Source of the DNA: GYS-P2D sp964414425
GTDB lineage: Bacteria > Bacteroidota > Bacteroidia > Chitinophagales > Saprospiraceae
Direction of reading: 5' to 3'
DNA length: 64,000 nucleotides
NCBI GenBank assembly: GCA_964414425.1
Contig: CAYPWL010000005.1
Coordinates: forward strand, 1 to 64,000
The stretch's first letter is position 1. Each line of letters opens with the position of its first letter. The position numbers were made by a program, and so were the translations under genes. Below the pieces are notes generated by a model. That model was not told where the DNA came from. It searched no databases and saw only the letters and a list, made by a program, of their open reading frames with translations. Positions 16,375-25,869 of the stretch are shown here, piece by piece.

Positions 16375-18774
16375 ATGAGAAAGAACAGGTTTATTTTAGG
16401 CAATGTGGATGATGACGGAGATTTCTCACCATTGATTTCTGTGGATGGTGATGATGCTGTTGATCAAGATAGTCTCCCTAAAGTAGTCCCTGTATTGGCT
16501 CTGAAAAACACAGTACTTTTTCCAGGTGTAGTAATTCCGATTACAATCGGCCGAGATAAATCCATCAAGGCGGTAAAAAAAGCATACGACAAGGACAAAT
16601 TCATAGCTGTCCATAGCCAGAAGGAAATCAAAAATGAGGATCCTGAAGCGGATGATTTATATCAGATCGGCTGCATGGCACAGATCGTAAAAATGATCAA
16701 GATGCCCGATGGCAGCACTACCGCCATACTACAGGGTAAGATCCGATCAGAGCTCATCAGTCTGACTAAGTATGACCCATACTTAGAGGCCGAGATTAAT
16801 CTGGTCCATGATGATACTGATGTCGACAAAATGGAGATCAATGCCACTATGTCCTCTGTTAAGGACTTAGCCAGAAAGATCATTGAGATATCTCCACAGA
16901 TCCCCAGTGAGGCTGCTGCTATGCTGGACAATATGAAGAATCAATCTTTCTTGATCAACTTCATTGCGTCTAACTTAAATGCCAAAGTAACCGAAAAGCA
17001 GGAGGTCCTTGAAATCGATAATATTACTGAGCGCGCTAAGAAAGTATTAGCCCGATTGGATGCTCAATTTCAGTTGCTCGAGCTAAGGACTAAGATCGAA
17101 AGTAAGGTTAGGACAGACATCGAAAAGCAACAGCGAGATTATTTCCTAAATCAACAGCTCAAGACGATACAGGAGGAGCTTGGACAGAACCCTCAACAAG
17201 AACAGATCAATATTCTTGCCCAGAAGGCCAAGAAGAAGAAATGGCCTGATCATGCCAAAGAGCAATTTTTAAAAGAGCTCAATAAGGTGAAGAGGATCAA
17301 TCCTCAGGTCGCTGAGTATTCAGTAACGCTGAACTATCTCGAGATGATGATTGATCTACCTTGGCATACGTATACTAGAGACAATTTCGATCTCAATCGG
17401 GTAAGGAAGGTTTTAGATAAGGATCACTATGGTCTGGAGAAGGTGAAGGATCGCATCATCGAACACCTCGCCGTACTCAAGCTCAAAGGAGATATGAAGG
17501 CTCCAATAATATGTCTTGTAGGTCCTCCAGGAGTCGGTAAGACATCCTTGGGTAAGTCGATTGCCAGAGCACTTAAGAGGAACTTTATCAGGATGTCATT
17601 AGGGGGGTTACACGATGAGTCTGAGATCAGAGGACATCGGAAGACCTACATTGGCGCCATGCCCGGCAGGATTATACAATCTTTAAAAAAGGTAGGCTCT
17701 TCAAATCCTGTTTTTATACTTGATGAAATCGATAAGCTTGGCAAGAACTTCAGAGGGGATCCGTCCTCTGCTCTATTAGAAGTCTTGGACCCGGAGCAGA
17801 ACTCGACATTTCATGATAATTACCTGGAGCTTGAGTATGACTTGAGTAAGATCATGTTCATTGCGACGGCTAATTCATTGAGTAGTATCCAGCCGGCATT
17901 GTTGGATCGGATGGAAATCATCAATATCAGTGGATATAGCACAGAAGAAAAGATCACCATTGCCCACAAACATTTGATCCCTCATCAGCGAACTGAGCAT
18001 GGTCTTAAGGCAGATCATGTTAAGATGAGTAAGACGGTTATATCGAGGATCATACAAGACTATACCAGAGAGTCTGGAGTGCGATCTCTAAATCGTCAGA
18101 TAGCTGGCACGATGCGACATATTGCTAAGCGTATCGCCATGGATGATGAGACAAGTGTGACCATTAAGGCTGAAGATCTCGAAAATATCCTTGGACCTAC
18201 TCGCTACTCCAATGAGAAATATGCGAATGCTAAACTCTCAGGAGTGGCTATTGGACTGGCCTGGACGAGAGTAGGTGGGGACATGTTATATATCGAGGCG
18301 AGCCTCAATAAGGGCAAAGGAAAGCTCACATTGACAGGGAACCTTGGTGATGTTATGAAAGAGTCTGCTACCACAGCACTCAGCTACATCAAGTCTAATG
18401 CTGAGAGCCTAGGTATAGATTCGGAGTTATTTGAAAAAAATGATGTGCACATACATGTTCCTGAAGGCGCAATACCCAAAGATGGCCCAAGTGCCGGGAT
18501 CACCATGATGACAGCATTAACGTCGGCCTTTCTGAATCGACCTCTCCAGCCCTATCTTGCCATGACTGGCGAGATTACCTTACGAGGAAAGGTCCTACCA
18601 GTTGGGGGAATCAAGGAAAAGATACTCGCAGCTAAGCGATCAGGTATTAAGAAGATTATTTTATGCGCTGAAAATGAAAAACATGTGCGGCAAATACCTG
18701 AAGAGTATTTGAAGAATATTTCCTTTACATATGTAACCGATATGACTGAGGTATTAGATATTGCTCTGAGTTAA
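16375..18774 (+). CDS. lon: ATP-dependent protease Lon
   Basis: 799 aa, family length. An N-terminal substrate-binding LON domain (about residues 35-235) precedes the AAA+ module with Walker A at 383-390 (Gly-Pro-Pro-Gly-Val-Gly-Lys-Thr) and Asp-Glu-Ile-Asp as Walker B. The protease domain has the Ser-Lys dyad S706 (Pro-Ser-Ala-Gly) and K749 (Lys-Glu-Lys), placed by comparison with E. coli Lon. It degrades misfolded and regulatory proteins. A terminator hairpin follows at once. Confidence 0.97.
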   Translation: MRKNRFILGNVDDDGDFSPLISVDGDDAVDQDSLPKVVPVLALKNTVLFPGVVIPITIGRDKSIKAVKKAYDKDKFIAVHSQKEIKNEDPEADDLYQIGCMAQIVKMIKMPDGSTTAILQGKIRSELISLTKYDPYLEAEINLVHDDTDVDKMEINATMSSVKDLARKIIEISPQIPSEAAAMLDNMKNQSFLINFIASNLNAKVTEKQEVLEIDNITERAKKVLARLDAQFQLLELRTKIESKVRTDIEKQQRDYFLNQQLKTIQEELGQNPQQEQINILAQKAKKKKWPDHAKEQFLKELNKVKRINPQVAEYSVTLNYLEMMIDLPWHTYTRDNFDLNRVRKVLDKDHYGLEKVKDRIIEHLAVLKLKGDMKAPIICLVGPPGVGKTSLGKSIARALKRNFIRMSLGGLHDESEIRGHRKTYIGAMPGRIIQSLKKVGSSNPVFILDEIDKLGKNFRGDPSSALLEVLDPEQNSTFHDNYLELEYDLSKIMFIATANSLSSIQPALLDRMEIINISGYSTEEKITIAHKHLIPHQRTEHGLKADHVKMSKTVISRIIQDYTRESGVRSLNRQIAGTMRHIAKRIAMDDETSVTIKAEDLENILGPTRYSNEKYANAKLSGVAIGLAWTRVGGDMLYIEASLNKGKGKLTLTGNLGDVMKESATTALSYIKSNAESLGIDSELFEKNDVHIHVPEGAIPKDGPSAGITMMTALTSAFLNRPLQPYLAMTGEITLRGKVLPVGGIKEKILAAKRSGIKKIILCAENEKHVRQIPEEYLKNISFTYVTDMTEVLDIALS

Positions 18775-18804
18775 AGCACTGTTAAATGACCAGTGCTGTC
18801 TTTT
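18775..18804 (+). terminator. Intrinsic terminator after lon
   Basis: AGCACTG at 18775-18781 pairs with CAGTGCT at 18791-18797 and is followed by GTCTTTT. It starts right after the lon stop codon. Confidence 0.75.
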
Positions 18805-18833
18805 GCAGAGCACCTGTAGAACCTCATTAATCA

Positions 18834-18841
18834 TATCTTTG
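18834..18841 (+). promoter_or_regulatory. -7 box for the CarboxypepD_reg-like gene
   Basis: TATCTTTG matches TAnnTTTG and ends 18 bases before the ATG at 18860, predicting a leader of about a dozen bases. Confidence 0.65.
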
Positions 18842-18859
18842 TAACTTATTGGCAGAGAA

Positions 18860-19501
18860 ATGCACAAAATTACTGTAGCAATATTAGGATTATTATTAGG
18901 CTTAGGCTCGACTTATCTATCTGCACAATCGGATGTGATACAGTTTTCTGGTCGTGTAATAACCACAGAAAATAATAAGATTGAGAAACTCATTTACGCT
19001 AACGTGGCTGTTAAAGATACCCCGAGAGGGACAACAACTGGTATAGATGGATTCTTCTCACTTGCAGTTGCTAAAGGGGAGACCGTATTATTCAGTACGA
19101 TAGGATACGAAACAAAGGCTTACGTTATACCTGATGATATCGAGGGCAATCTTTATTCTAAGGATATCATCATGCAAAAGGATACATTGTTCTTACCGGA
19201 GGCTTTTATTCACCCTTGGCCAGATAAAGATTTTTTCAAGATCGAATTTCTGGCATTAGAAGTAGATAACGCATTAGAAGATATCGTAGCTCAAAATCTA
19301 TCACCAGAACGGCTCGAAGTTCTAAGACAGATTCTTCCTGTAGATGGCGGTGAGGTAAGTAAGCTTGAGTTGAGGCAGGCTACAGAGGCTTATTATTATA
19401 ATGGCCAGTTTAGACCACAGAATATCTTCAATCCACTCTCCTGGAAGAAATTTATCGACTCCATTAAGAATGGAGATTTCAAAAAGAAGGATAGTAAATA
19501 A
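18860..19501 (+). CDS. Secreted CarboxypepD_reg-like domain protein
   Basis: 213 aa. A signal peptide (residues 1-22, ending near Leu-Ser-Ala-Gln) precedes a carboxypeptidase-regulatory-like beta domain (about 27-110) with Gly-Ile-Asp-Gly-Phe-Phe-Ser and Ile-Gly-Tyr-Glu. The C-terminal third ends with Ile-Phe-Asn-Pro-Leu-Ser-Trp-Lys-Lys-Phe-Ile, a pattern found in small Bacteroidota envelope proteins. The function is unknown; the domain usually mediates surface or receptor interactions. It stands alone between two terminator hairpins. Confidence 0.85.
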   Translation: MHKITVAILGLLLGLGSTYLSAQSDVIQFSGRVITTENNKIEKLIYANVAVKDTPRGTTTGIDGFFSLAVAKGETVLFSTIGYETKAYVIPDDIEGNLYSKDIIMQKDTLFLPEAFIHPWPDKDFFKIEFLALEVDNALEDIVAQNLSPERLEVLRQILPVDGGEVSKLELRQATEAYYYNGQFRPQNIFNPLSWKKFIDSIKNGDFKKKDSK

Positions 19502-19502
19502 G

Positions 19503-19552
19503 TCCCCTTAAGTATACTCGTGATTGTGACGTGCTTTTGTTAAGGGGATTTC
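19503..19552 (+). terminator. Long-loop terminator or leader hairpin before metF
   Basis: TCCCCTTAA (19503-19511) pairs perfectly with TTAAGGGGA (19540-19548) around a 28-base loop, followed by TTTCTATTTTT. It ends the preceding gene; the metF -7 box overlaps its T-run. Confidence 0.65.
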
Positions 19553-19560
19553 TATTTTTG
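19553..19560 (+). promoter_or_regulatory. -7 box for metF
   Basis: TATTTTTG matches TAnnTTTG and lies 23 bases before the metF ATG, directly at the end of the preceding terminator. Confidence 0.6.
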
Positions 19561-19583
19561 CGTTTCTTTTAGTCAAACTCATC

Positions 19584-20540
19584 ATGAAGGTTACAGATTA
19601 TTTTGAAAAGAGTAACGGACGTACGTTAGTGTCATTTGAGGTCTTACCACCACTAAAAGGTGGAGGAATGGAAAGTATATTTAACACTCTGGATCCGTTG
19701 ATGGAGTTCAAGCCTCCCTTTGTAGATGTTACATACCATCGAGAAGAGTTCATCTATAACCAAAGAGATAGTGGCTATTATGAAAAAATAGCGATCAGAA
19801 AAAGACCAGGTACGGTGGGTATCTGTGCGGCGATTATGCACCGATACGGTATTGATGCTGTTCCTCATCTATTATGCGGGGGCTTCAATAAAGAGGAAAC
19901 AGAAAATGCACTGATCGATCTCAATTTTCTGAACATTAATAATGTCCTTGCCCTAAGAGGTGATGCAAGGAGATTTGAAGACAAGTTTATCCCTCAAGAT
20001 GGCGGTCATGCCAACGCCCTTGGTTTAGTCGAGCAGATACAAAATATGAATAGCGGAGTCTATCTCGACAAGGGGATCGATAATGGAACCAAGACTGATT
20101 TCTGTATTGGAATTGCGGGATATCCTGAGAAGCATTTTGAGTCACCAAACTTTGAACTTGATCTTGAATACACTAAGCAAAAGATTGATGCTGGTGCTTC
20201 ATACATCGTCACGCAGATGTTCTTCGATAATTCCAAATACTTTGACTACGTCGAAAAGTGTCGAGCATATGGTATTACGGTACCGATTGTTCCTGGTCTG
20301 AAACCAATAACTAAGAAGTATCAGCTGAATAGTATTCCAAGGAGATTTTACATTAACCTGCCTGAGACACTGGCGTTAGAAATTTCTAAGGCTAAGAACA
20401 GTGCAGCTGTAAAGGAAATAGGAATAGAATGGGCTGTACAGCAGTGCAAAGAGCTTAAAGAGAAGAATGTTCCATGTCTTCATTTCTACACGATGGGAGA
20501 CTGGGAAACGTCCAAAAGAATCATCGAGCAAGTTATATAA
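19584..20540 (+). CDS. metF: 5,10-methylenetetrahydrofolate reductase
   Basis: 318 aa, a flavin TIM-barrel enzyme that makes 5-methyl-THF for methionine synthesis. Visible features are Ser-Phe-Glu-Val-Leu-Pro-Pro near residue 18 with the conserved Glu, Leu-Arg-Gly-Asp near 117, and Thr-Gln-Met-Phe-Phe-Asp near 212. The length fits the bacterial form without the regulatory domain. I see no methionine or SAM riboswitch in the short leader. Confidence 0.95.
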   Translation: MKVTDYFEKSNGRTLVSFEVLPPLKGGGMESIFNTLDPLMEFKPPFVDVTYHREEFIYNQRDSGYYEKIAIRKRPGTVGICAAIMHRYGIDAVPHLLCGGFNKEETENALIDLNFLNINNVLALRGDARRFEDKFIPQDGGHANALGLVEQIQNMNSGVYLDKGIDNGTKTDFCIGIAGYPEKHFESPNFELDLEYTKQKIDAGASYIVTQMFFDNSKYFDYVEKCRAYGITVPIVPGLKPITKKYQLNSIPRRFYINLPETLALEISKAKNSAAVKEIGIEWAVQQCKELKEKNVPCLHFYTMGDWETSKRIIEQVI

Positions 20541-20631
20541 TGAGTCGCGAGCAGCACATGTGACTTGATATTCGTCCTATTCTTGATCATGACAATTGCT
20601 ATTAGATAGGTTTATTGTTACTTTTAGAAGG

Positions 20632-21195
20632 ATGGATATCATATTAGACATAGAACAACAGGGAGATTACCTCTCAGCTGCAGGTCGCAATGAGCGATGG
20701 GCGCAGGAGGTTCTCTATAAGAAGTACTATCCTACTATGATGTCTATATGCCTCAGATATGCCGACCATAGAGAGGATGCCTTAGATATACTTCACGAAG
20801 GTTTTATCAAGGTTTTCAAGAACATCAACAAGTTCACGACCGGCACTTCTTTTGATGCTTGGATAAAGAGAGTAATGGTTAATACAGCCATTGACTATTA
20901 TCGTAAGAAAAAAAGAAGGAGAACGGAGGATCTCGATTCAGTGTATCATGTATCGTCTTCGGATGTAGGTGTAATCAGCCAATTGCAGACTAAGGATATC
21001 CTAAACTGTCTGCAGAAGCTTTCACCATCTTACCGAGCGGTATTTAACCTATACATTATCGAGGGTTACTCACATAAGGAGATAGCTGATAAACTCAATA
21101 TATCCGAAAGCACGTCACGATCTAATCTAGTAAAAGCTCGATCTAAACTGAGAGTATTGTTGATAGCTATGAGTGAGGAGTATGATAGAAGGTGA
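20632..21195 (+). CDS. ECF-type RNA polymerase sigma factor
   Basis: 187 aa from ATG 20632, preferred over an upstream in-frame start at 20596 because the family begins close to this Met and GAAGG precedes it. Region 2 has Ala-Leu-Asp-Ile-Leu-His-Glu-Gly-Phe and Phe-Asp-Ala-Trp-Ile-Lys-Arg; region 4 has Ser-His-Lys-Glu-Ile-Ala-Asp-Lys-Leu near 145. A near -7 box (TACTTTTA, 20619-20626) precedes it very closely. Its last 14 bases overlap the next gene, which encodes its likely partner. Confidence 0.93.
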   Translation: MDIILDIEQQGDYLSAAGRNERWAQEVLYKKYYPTMMSICLRYADHREDALDILHEGFIKVFKNINKFTTGTSFDAWIKRVMVNTAIDYYRKKKRRRTEDLDSVYHVSSSDVGVISQLQTKDILNCLQKLSPSYRAVFNLYIIEGYSHKEIADKLNISESTSRSNLVKARSKLRVLLIAMSEEYDRR

Positions 21196-22774
21196 TCTCG
21201 ATGACATCATAAAGAACAAGATTCAAGGACATGAGGAAAACTACGATGCTAACTCATGGCAGAGTCTTATGGATAAAATGGATCAGGCTGGTCTGACAGA
21301 TGATACAGGGTCATTTGACGAAACCGTCAGAGAAAAATTGGGTAATCATCAAGAGCACTATGATCAAGCATCATGGGCGCAGCTCTCCTCTAAAATGGAC
21401 GAGGCTAATCCGATCGGAGAAGAAGACGAAATAAACGAAATAAAGGAACAGCTGCTGGCTCATCAAGAGACTGTGATAGATAGTCATTGGCAGATCCTGA
21501 AGGCGGAGTTAGAAGCCTTAGAACAACGACGTTATCGTCTATGGGGCACTAAAGCGATGGAAGCAGTAATCATGCTGCTCTTATTGTGGACGTTCACAAA
21601 CTTCAGTGCGCTAATCACTCCAGAGCAGATAGACATAGATTTTACGCCGCAAGACTATGCAGTTGACCCCTCTTATGAATCCGAGCAATTTTGGATCTAC
21701 CAGAACTCGGATAGATTTACTGTAGTAGATAATCTTTCTGCTTCTGAGGCAAAACAAGACTTCGATGTCCCCGTCGAGATAACATCATCACTAATCAATG
21801 TTAACGATCAAGTTGGGTTTACTAACTCAATTGTGAGCGGGGTAGATAGATCAATCGGCCTATATAAGAGTGAATTAAGCACAAGCATAAATAACAACAT
21901 TGACAAACCAGTATCAGCTAGTAGCGCTGATGATAGTCATCTTACCGACGAGCTGAGCGCAGACCTGTTGACTACAGTTGATAGCGATGAGCTAATATTA
22001 TTGGAGACTGGCTTAATCGATCCGCTCGATATAGTCATAGCTCACGATCATCCAAATTTAGATTTATCTGCATTTGATGAAAAAGAAGATAAATCATATC
22101 GCTCAAAGAATGATGGATGGTGGTTTGGAGCTAATTATTCTGCAGATATCAATCTGATCAACTCTGGATTTAATCTGGGTTTTGTGACGTCACAACTAAG
22201 TTCGGGACTCTTAGGTCATACTGGAGGCGTATCCCTTTCATGGCAAAAAGGAATCGTTGAGATTCAATCTGGAGTTAGACTATCTCGTAAGGCTCATTCT
22301 CCGGGATTGTTGAGATCCTTTACTCAAGCGAGTGATTTCTCCGTGTTAGAGCATAATTTGGAGCTTATAGAGTTTAGTCAAGCACAGATACCACTAACAG
22401 TTAAGTTGCACGCTCTTAATACTTCTAAGAACCATATATATGGATTTGTAGGTGTGGCGAGCAATACCATATTAGGTTATGACTTCACTATAGAGAAAAC
22501 TGTACAGCCGTCTGCTCGAGTAAGACCTACGGACTTAGACGCCGCTATAGTAGACTTGACGGACTTGCCGGAGGGCTTTGCTCAAGGAGGTTCTCTGCGA
22601 TATAACACCAACTTTACAGGAGTTATAGGATTCGGAGTAGAGTCAAGTATAGACGATAAAGTCAGTTTCTTTGTGCAACCACAGTATCAGCACCAGTTTG
22701 GTGGACAGCTTAATAATTATGTAAGCCGTATAGGAACCATCAGCGTTGAGACCGGAGTTAAATTGAAATTCTGA
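21182..22774 (+). CDS. Three-repeat, single-TM protein with outer-membrane barrel; putative sigma partner
   Basis: 530 aa from ATG 21182, chosen because GAGGAG sits one base upstream. The N-terminus has three related repeats (about residues 10-37, 49-76, 87-114) of the form His-Gln/Glu-Glu-x-Tyr-Asp-x-x-Ser-Trp-x-x-Leu-x-x-Lys-Met-Asp, then one membrane helix (about 123-144), a Ser/Asp-rich linker, and a C-terminal region from about 310 with beta-barrel character ending in Lys-Leu-Lys-Phe. The overlap with the ECF sigma gene suggests the cytoplasmic repeats hold the sigma factor. That role is inferred. Confidence 0.8.
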   Translation: MIEGDLDDIIKNKIQGHEENYDANSWQSLMDKMDQAGLTDDTGSFDETVREKLGNHQEHYDQASWAQLSSKMDEANPIGEEDEINEIKEQLLAHQETVIDSHWQILKAELEALEQRRYRLWGTKAMEAVIMLLLLWTFTNFSALITPEQIDIDFTPQDYAVDPSYESEQFWIYQNSDRFTVVDNLSASEAKQDFDVPVEITSSLINVNDQVGFTNSIVSGVDRSIGLYKSELSTSINNNIDKPVSASSADDSHLTDELSADLLTTVDSDELILLETGLIDPLDIVIAHDHPNLDLSAFDEKEDKSYRSKNDGWWFGANYSADINLINSGFNLGFVTSQLSSGLLGHTGGVSLSWQKGIVEIQSGVRLSRKAHSPGLLRSFTQASDFSVLEHNLELIEFSQAQIPLTVKLHALNTSKNHIYGFVGVASNTILGYDFTIEKTVQPSARVRPTDLDAAIVDLTDLPEGFAQGGSLRYNTNFTGVIGFGVESSIDDKVSFFVQPQYQHQFGGQLNNYVSRIGTISVETGVKLKF

Positions 22775-22784
22775 TAGAACCTAG

Positions 22785-23411
22785 CTAAGCAGAACCAAAT
22801 GACAATGATTTCTTCTGCTGATTAAATAGTACATGCCACTTCTTCCAACCCACGATCGCCAGGATAGCATAGATTACGTATAGGATAGAAATGAGTGGCG
22901 CTCCTCGTTCGTAGTACAGATACACACAAGCGATATCAATGGCAATCCAATAAGGCCACGTGTCTATAAACTTATATACCATCAAACATGTGGCGAGTAT
23001 CGCCAGTATAGATGTGAAGCCATCCAGATAAGGAAATGCGGCAATAGAATTAAGATCCATAATGTAGCCTGTCGGGATAGCTACAAGGGTGACTAATAAG
23101 ATATAGCTTAGATTTTTGGGTATGGTCAGCTTGCTGATTCTATGTTGGGTGTTTTGATCACCACCAGATAGCCATACATATAACCCACATATAGCGATCA
23201 ACGCATAAAATATCTGGATCACACCGTCGAAATAGAGCCTTAAGTTGATGAAGTCCTCACATGCTATGGCAATCGCACTAATAGCACTATATATCCAACA
23301 TTGATTTTTGTTGTATGCTGCGAACAGGACATATAAAATGCCAAAGGAAAATCCTACCCACTGAAAGATGCTAATAGATGGCAAATCGACCATGCTACTA
23401 ACATATATCAT
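22785..23411 (-). CDS. pnuC: Nicotinamide riboside transporter PnuC-like
   Basis: 208 aa, about seven membrane helices. The family pattern is visible in the Tyr-Ala/Gly-Trp-rich helices: Asp-Gly-Val-Ile-Gln-Ile-Phe-Tyr near 64, Leu-Tyr-Val-Trp near 77 and Trp-Pro-Tyr-Trp near 150. PnuC takes up nicotinamide riboside or a related vitamin. The start may be ATG 23411 or the Met six codons later at 23393. It is the third gene of a leftward run after porP and the OmpA gene, with 18 bases between. Confidence 0.85.
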   Translation of the reverse strand: MIYVSSMVDLPSISIFQWVGFSFGILYVLFAAYNKNQCWIYSAISAIAIACEDFINLRLYFDGVIQIFYALIAICGLYVWLSGGDQNTQHRISKLTIPKNLSYILLVTLVAIPTGYIMDLNSIAAFPYLDGFTSILAILATCLMVYKFIDTWPYWIAIDIACVYLYYERGAPLISILYVIYAILAIVGWKKWHVLFNQQKKSLSFGSA

Positions 23412-23429
23412 TTTTTTAGAAACCTAATA

Positions 23430-25859
23430 TCAATTGTCAGCTAAGACGACATCTACATCAAACTTCGCTTCGACGACTATGGGATTAGTGTTAGCAATGA
23501 TATCGATGGTCTTGGTGTAAGCACCCTCCATATCGTGCGTGTCGAGTATAGCAACAATGGTCCCAGTTTCACCTGGTGCAATGACCTCTTGCGGCCAGCT
23601 TATATCCGTACACTTACACGCAGTAACGAGGTCTATTACCAGATCTGCATCACCCGTATTTTCAAACTCAAAGGTGATGGTTTTTTTCTCACCTTGGGTG
23701 ACTTGTCCGATGTTAATATTGTTCTCCTTAAAACTGATAACAGGCACCTTGTCAAAACGCTTAATGCTTTGCTTGCTACCATTGTAGCTGTCGTTCTTAT
23801 TGACTTGTCGCTTGATCTGTATGGTCTGTGGTCCTTCTAATATTTTGAACTCAGTCCGTCTATTAAACCTGTGCTCATCATCAGAGCATCTTACTCCATT
23901 TACACAGCGATTAAGTATAACTGACTCACCATAACCGACTGCTTTGATTCTATCTTCAGCTACGCCTTTAGCCGTAAGCCAATTCTTGGCAGATTGAGCT
24001 CTTTTCTGGCTTAGGTTTTCATTGTATGGCTTAGTTCCTCGACTATCTGTATGAGACGACAGCTCTATGACCATATCACCGTACTCGTTCATCAATTCGA
24101 GGATGCTATTGAGGTCTAACTCGGCATCAGGGAGGATATCCCACTTTTCGAAGTCATAGTAGATATTATTAAGCCTGATCGCTTCATTAATAGTCACAGT
24201 CTCAAGGGTATACTCAGGTAGTTCTGGCTCTACCACCACTGGAGGTTCTTTGACTAATATTACCTTTTGGCGTATTTCTTTATCACCGATGATGCCATTA
24301 GTGGTTACTTCTGTTGTGTCAGAGATATAACCTTCCTTAGAGGTAATCACACGGTACTTACGATCCACATTAAGAGGATACTTAAACCTGTATTCATCAG
24401 GCTGAGTTTGCGTGGCATATTCTTCAATAGTTAGATCTTCAAGATCCACTGTTGCACCTTTTAGTGGCCTCTCTTTGTCTTCCAGGATTTCTCCTACTCC
24501 TACTAAGAGATTTATGTTAAGCTGTCTCAGTGAGAAAGAATAGATATCGTAGCAACAAGTCTCACTCTTGAGCTTTTTCTTTTTATCATCAGGACGGTTA
24601 GAAACTAAGTATCCCTGAGTGCCATCATCTGTGTAAGAGATCGAATAATCATCAAATCGGGTGTTATAGCGATCTCCTAAATTTTCGGGATTAGACCATG
24701 TTCTACCATCCCATGAACTCTTGTAGATATCTAAATTTCCAAAGCCAGGCAAGGCAGAGGTACTGAAGTAGAGCTCTCCATCATAATAGTGAGGTGACAG
24801 ATCATCTTCAGAGGTATTAATCGTACTACCTAAATTTACTGGTGCTCCGAAGCCCGCACCATTAACTGGGGCGTAGTAGATATCATATCCACCGAGTCCA
24901 CCCTCCGCATCAGATACGTAGTACATGACATCTTCTCCCAGTAACTCACCCATAGCAGGCTGCATAGCGATAGCTCCATTATTGACACCAACTACAGGCT
25001 CGGCCGGTCCCCAATCCTGACCATCATGATTGCTATAGTATATCACAGAGCTGATCACCTCATCACTCTGTAACTGCTGCCGACAATAGTACATCGTGCG
25101 ACCATCTTTGGAGAATGTGATTCCACTGACATGAAAGTCAGTTCTGTTTACTTTGCGGCTGAGGACTTCTGGTTTACTGTAACCCTCTGGACCTATAGAA
25201 CTTCGATAGATCTTAGCATGATAATCATTTTCAGTACCGTCTAAGACGATTTCTTTCCTACGGTTAAACGAGGAGAAGTATAAGGTCTGATCATCGTATC
25301 GGACTGGATTATACTCTCCATTACCACTATTTATTTCTTCGCTGGTGAATGTCACAGATAACTCTTCATTGGGTTTGAAGGTAGATAGCTGACTGATACC
25401 TGTAAGTTCATTTTCTGCGAGCGCTCTTAACTCGTCATCATCTGACAAGGATAAGAATGTCTCCAGCTCCTGTATGGCCTCTCTATCTTTGCCTAAGGCT
25501 CTGAGGATCTTAGCATAGGAGAACCTGTCCTCGATAAATATGTTATCGACATCTTTTTCGAGTACACGGGCATACCATCGCTCTGCATTTTTATAATCTC
25601 TCAGCTTGTAGTAAGAGAACCCTACTGAGAGGGCTACATCAGCTGACTTTACCTCGTTGTATATATCACGATACCACTGTGCTGCATTGAAGTAGTCTCC
25701 TAATTCAAATTGCTCGTCAGCTGTAGCATACATGTCATCGAGCTTATAAGATTTGATCGGTTGTGCCATGACAGTAGCAGCAAACATGACTAACATGATG
25801 GCTGTCAGGACCTCAAAACTGTTTTTAGTCTTCATATGATTCATTATCGTACTGTACAT
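23430..25859 (-). CDS. OmpA-family protein with PD40 repeats and a DUF1573 tail
   Basis: 809 aa. A signal peptide (start at the first, sixth or ninth Met) is followed by TPR-like helices (residues 40-150), PD40/WD-like beta-propeller repeats (about 180-430), a carboxypeptidase-regulatory-like domain (about 455-530), an OmpA peptidoglycan-binding domain (about 565-680, with Ser-His-Thr-Asp-Ser-Arg-Gly) and a C-terminal DUF1573 beta-sandwich (about 705-805, with Phe-Glu-Asn-Thr-Gly-Asp-Ala). The layout matches SprE/PorE-like partners of type IX secretion except for the added DUF1573 domain. It follows porP by 10 bases. Confidence 0.9.
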   Translation of the reverse strand: MYSTIMNHMKTKNSFEVLTAIMLVMFAATVMAQPIKSYKLDDMYATADEQFELGDYFNAAQWYRDIYNEVKSADVALSVGFSYYKLRDYKNAERWYARVLEKDVDNIFIEDRFSYAKILRALGKDREAIQELETFLSLSDDDELRALAENELTGISQLSTFKPNEELSVTFTSEEINSGNGEYNPVRYDDQTLYFSSFNRRKEIVLDGTENDYHAKIYRSSIGPEGYSKPEVLSRKVNRTDFHVSGITFSKDGRTMYYCRQQLQSDEVISSVIYYSNHDGQDWGPAEPVVGVNNGAIAMQPAMGELLGEDVMYYVSDAEGGLGGYDIYYAPVNGAGFGAPVNLGSTINTSEDDLSPHYYDGELYFSTSALPGFGNLDIYKSSWDGRTWSNPENLGDRYNTRFDDYSISYTDDGTQGYLVSNRPDDKKKKLKSETCCYDIYSFSLRQLNINLLVGVGEILEDKERPLKGATVDLEDLTIEEYATQTQPDEYRFKYPLNVDRKYRVITSKEGYISDTTEVTTNGIIGDKEIRQKVILVKEPPVVVEPELPEYTLETVTINEAIRLNNIYYDFEKWDILPDAELDLNSILELMNEYGDMVIELSSHTDSRGTKPYNENLSQKRAQSAKNWLTAKGVAEDRIKAVGYGESVILNRCVNGVRCSDDEHRFNRRTEFKILEGPQTIQIKRQVNKNDSYNGSKQSIKRFDKVPVISFKENNINIGQVTQGEKKTITFEFENTGDADLVIDLVTACKCTDISWPQEVIAPGETGTIVAILDTHDMEGAYTKTIDIIANTNPIVVEAKFDVDVVLADN

Positions 25860-25869
25860 AGAGAGCGTC

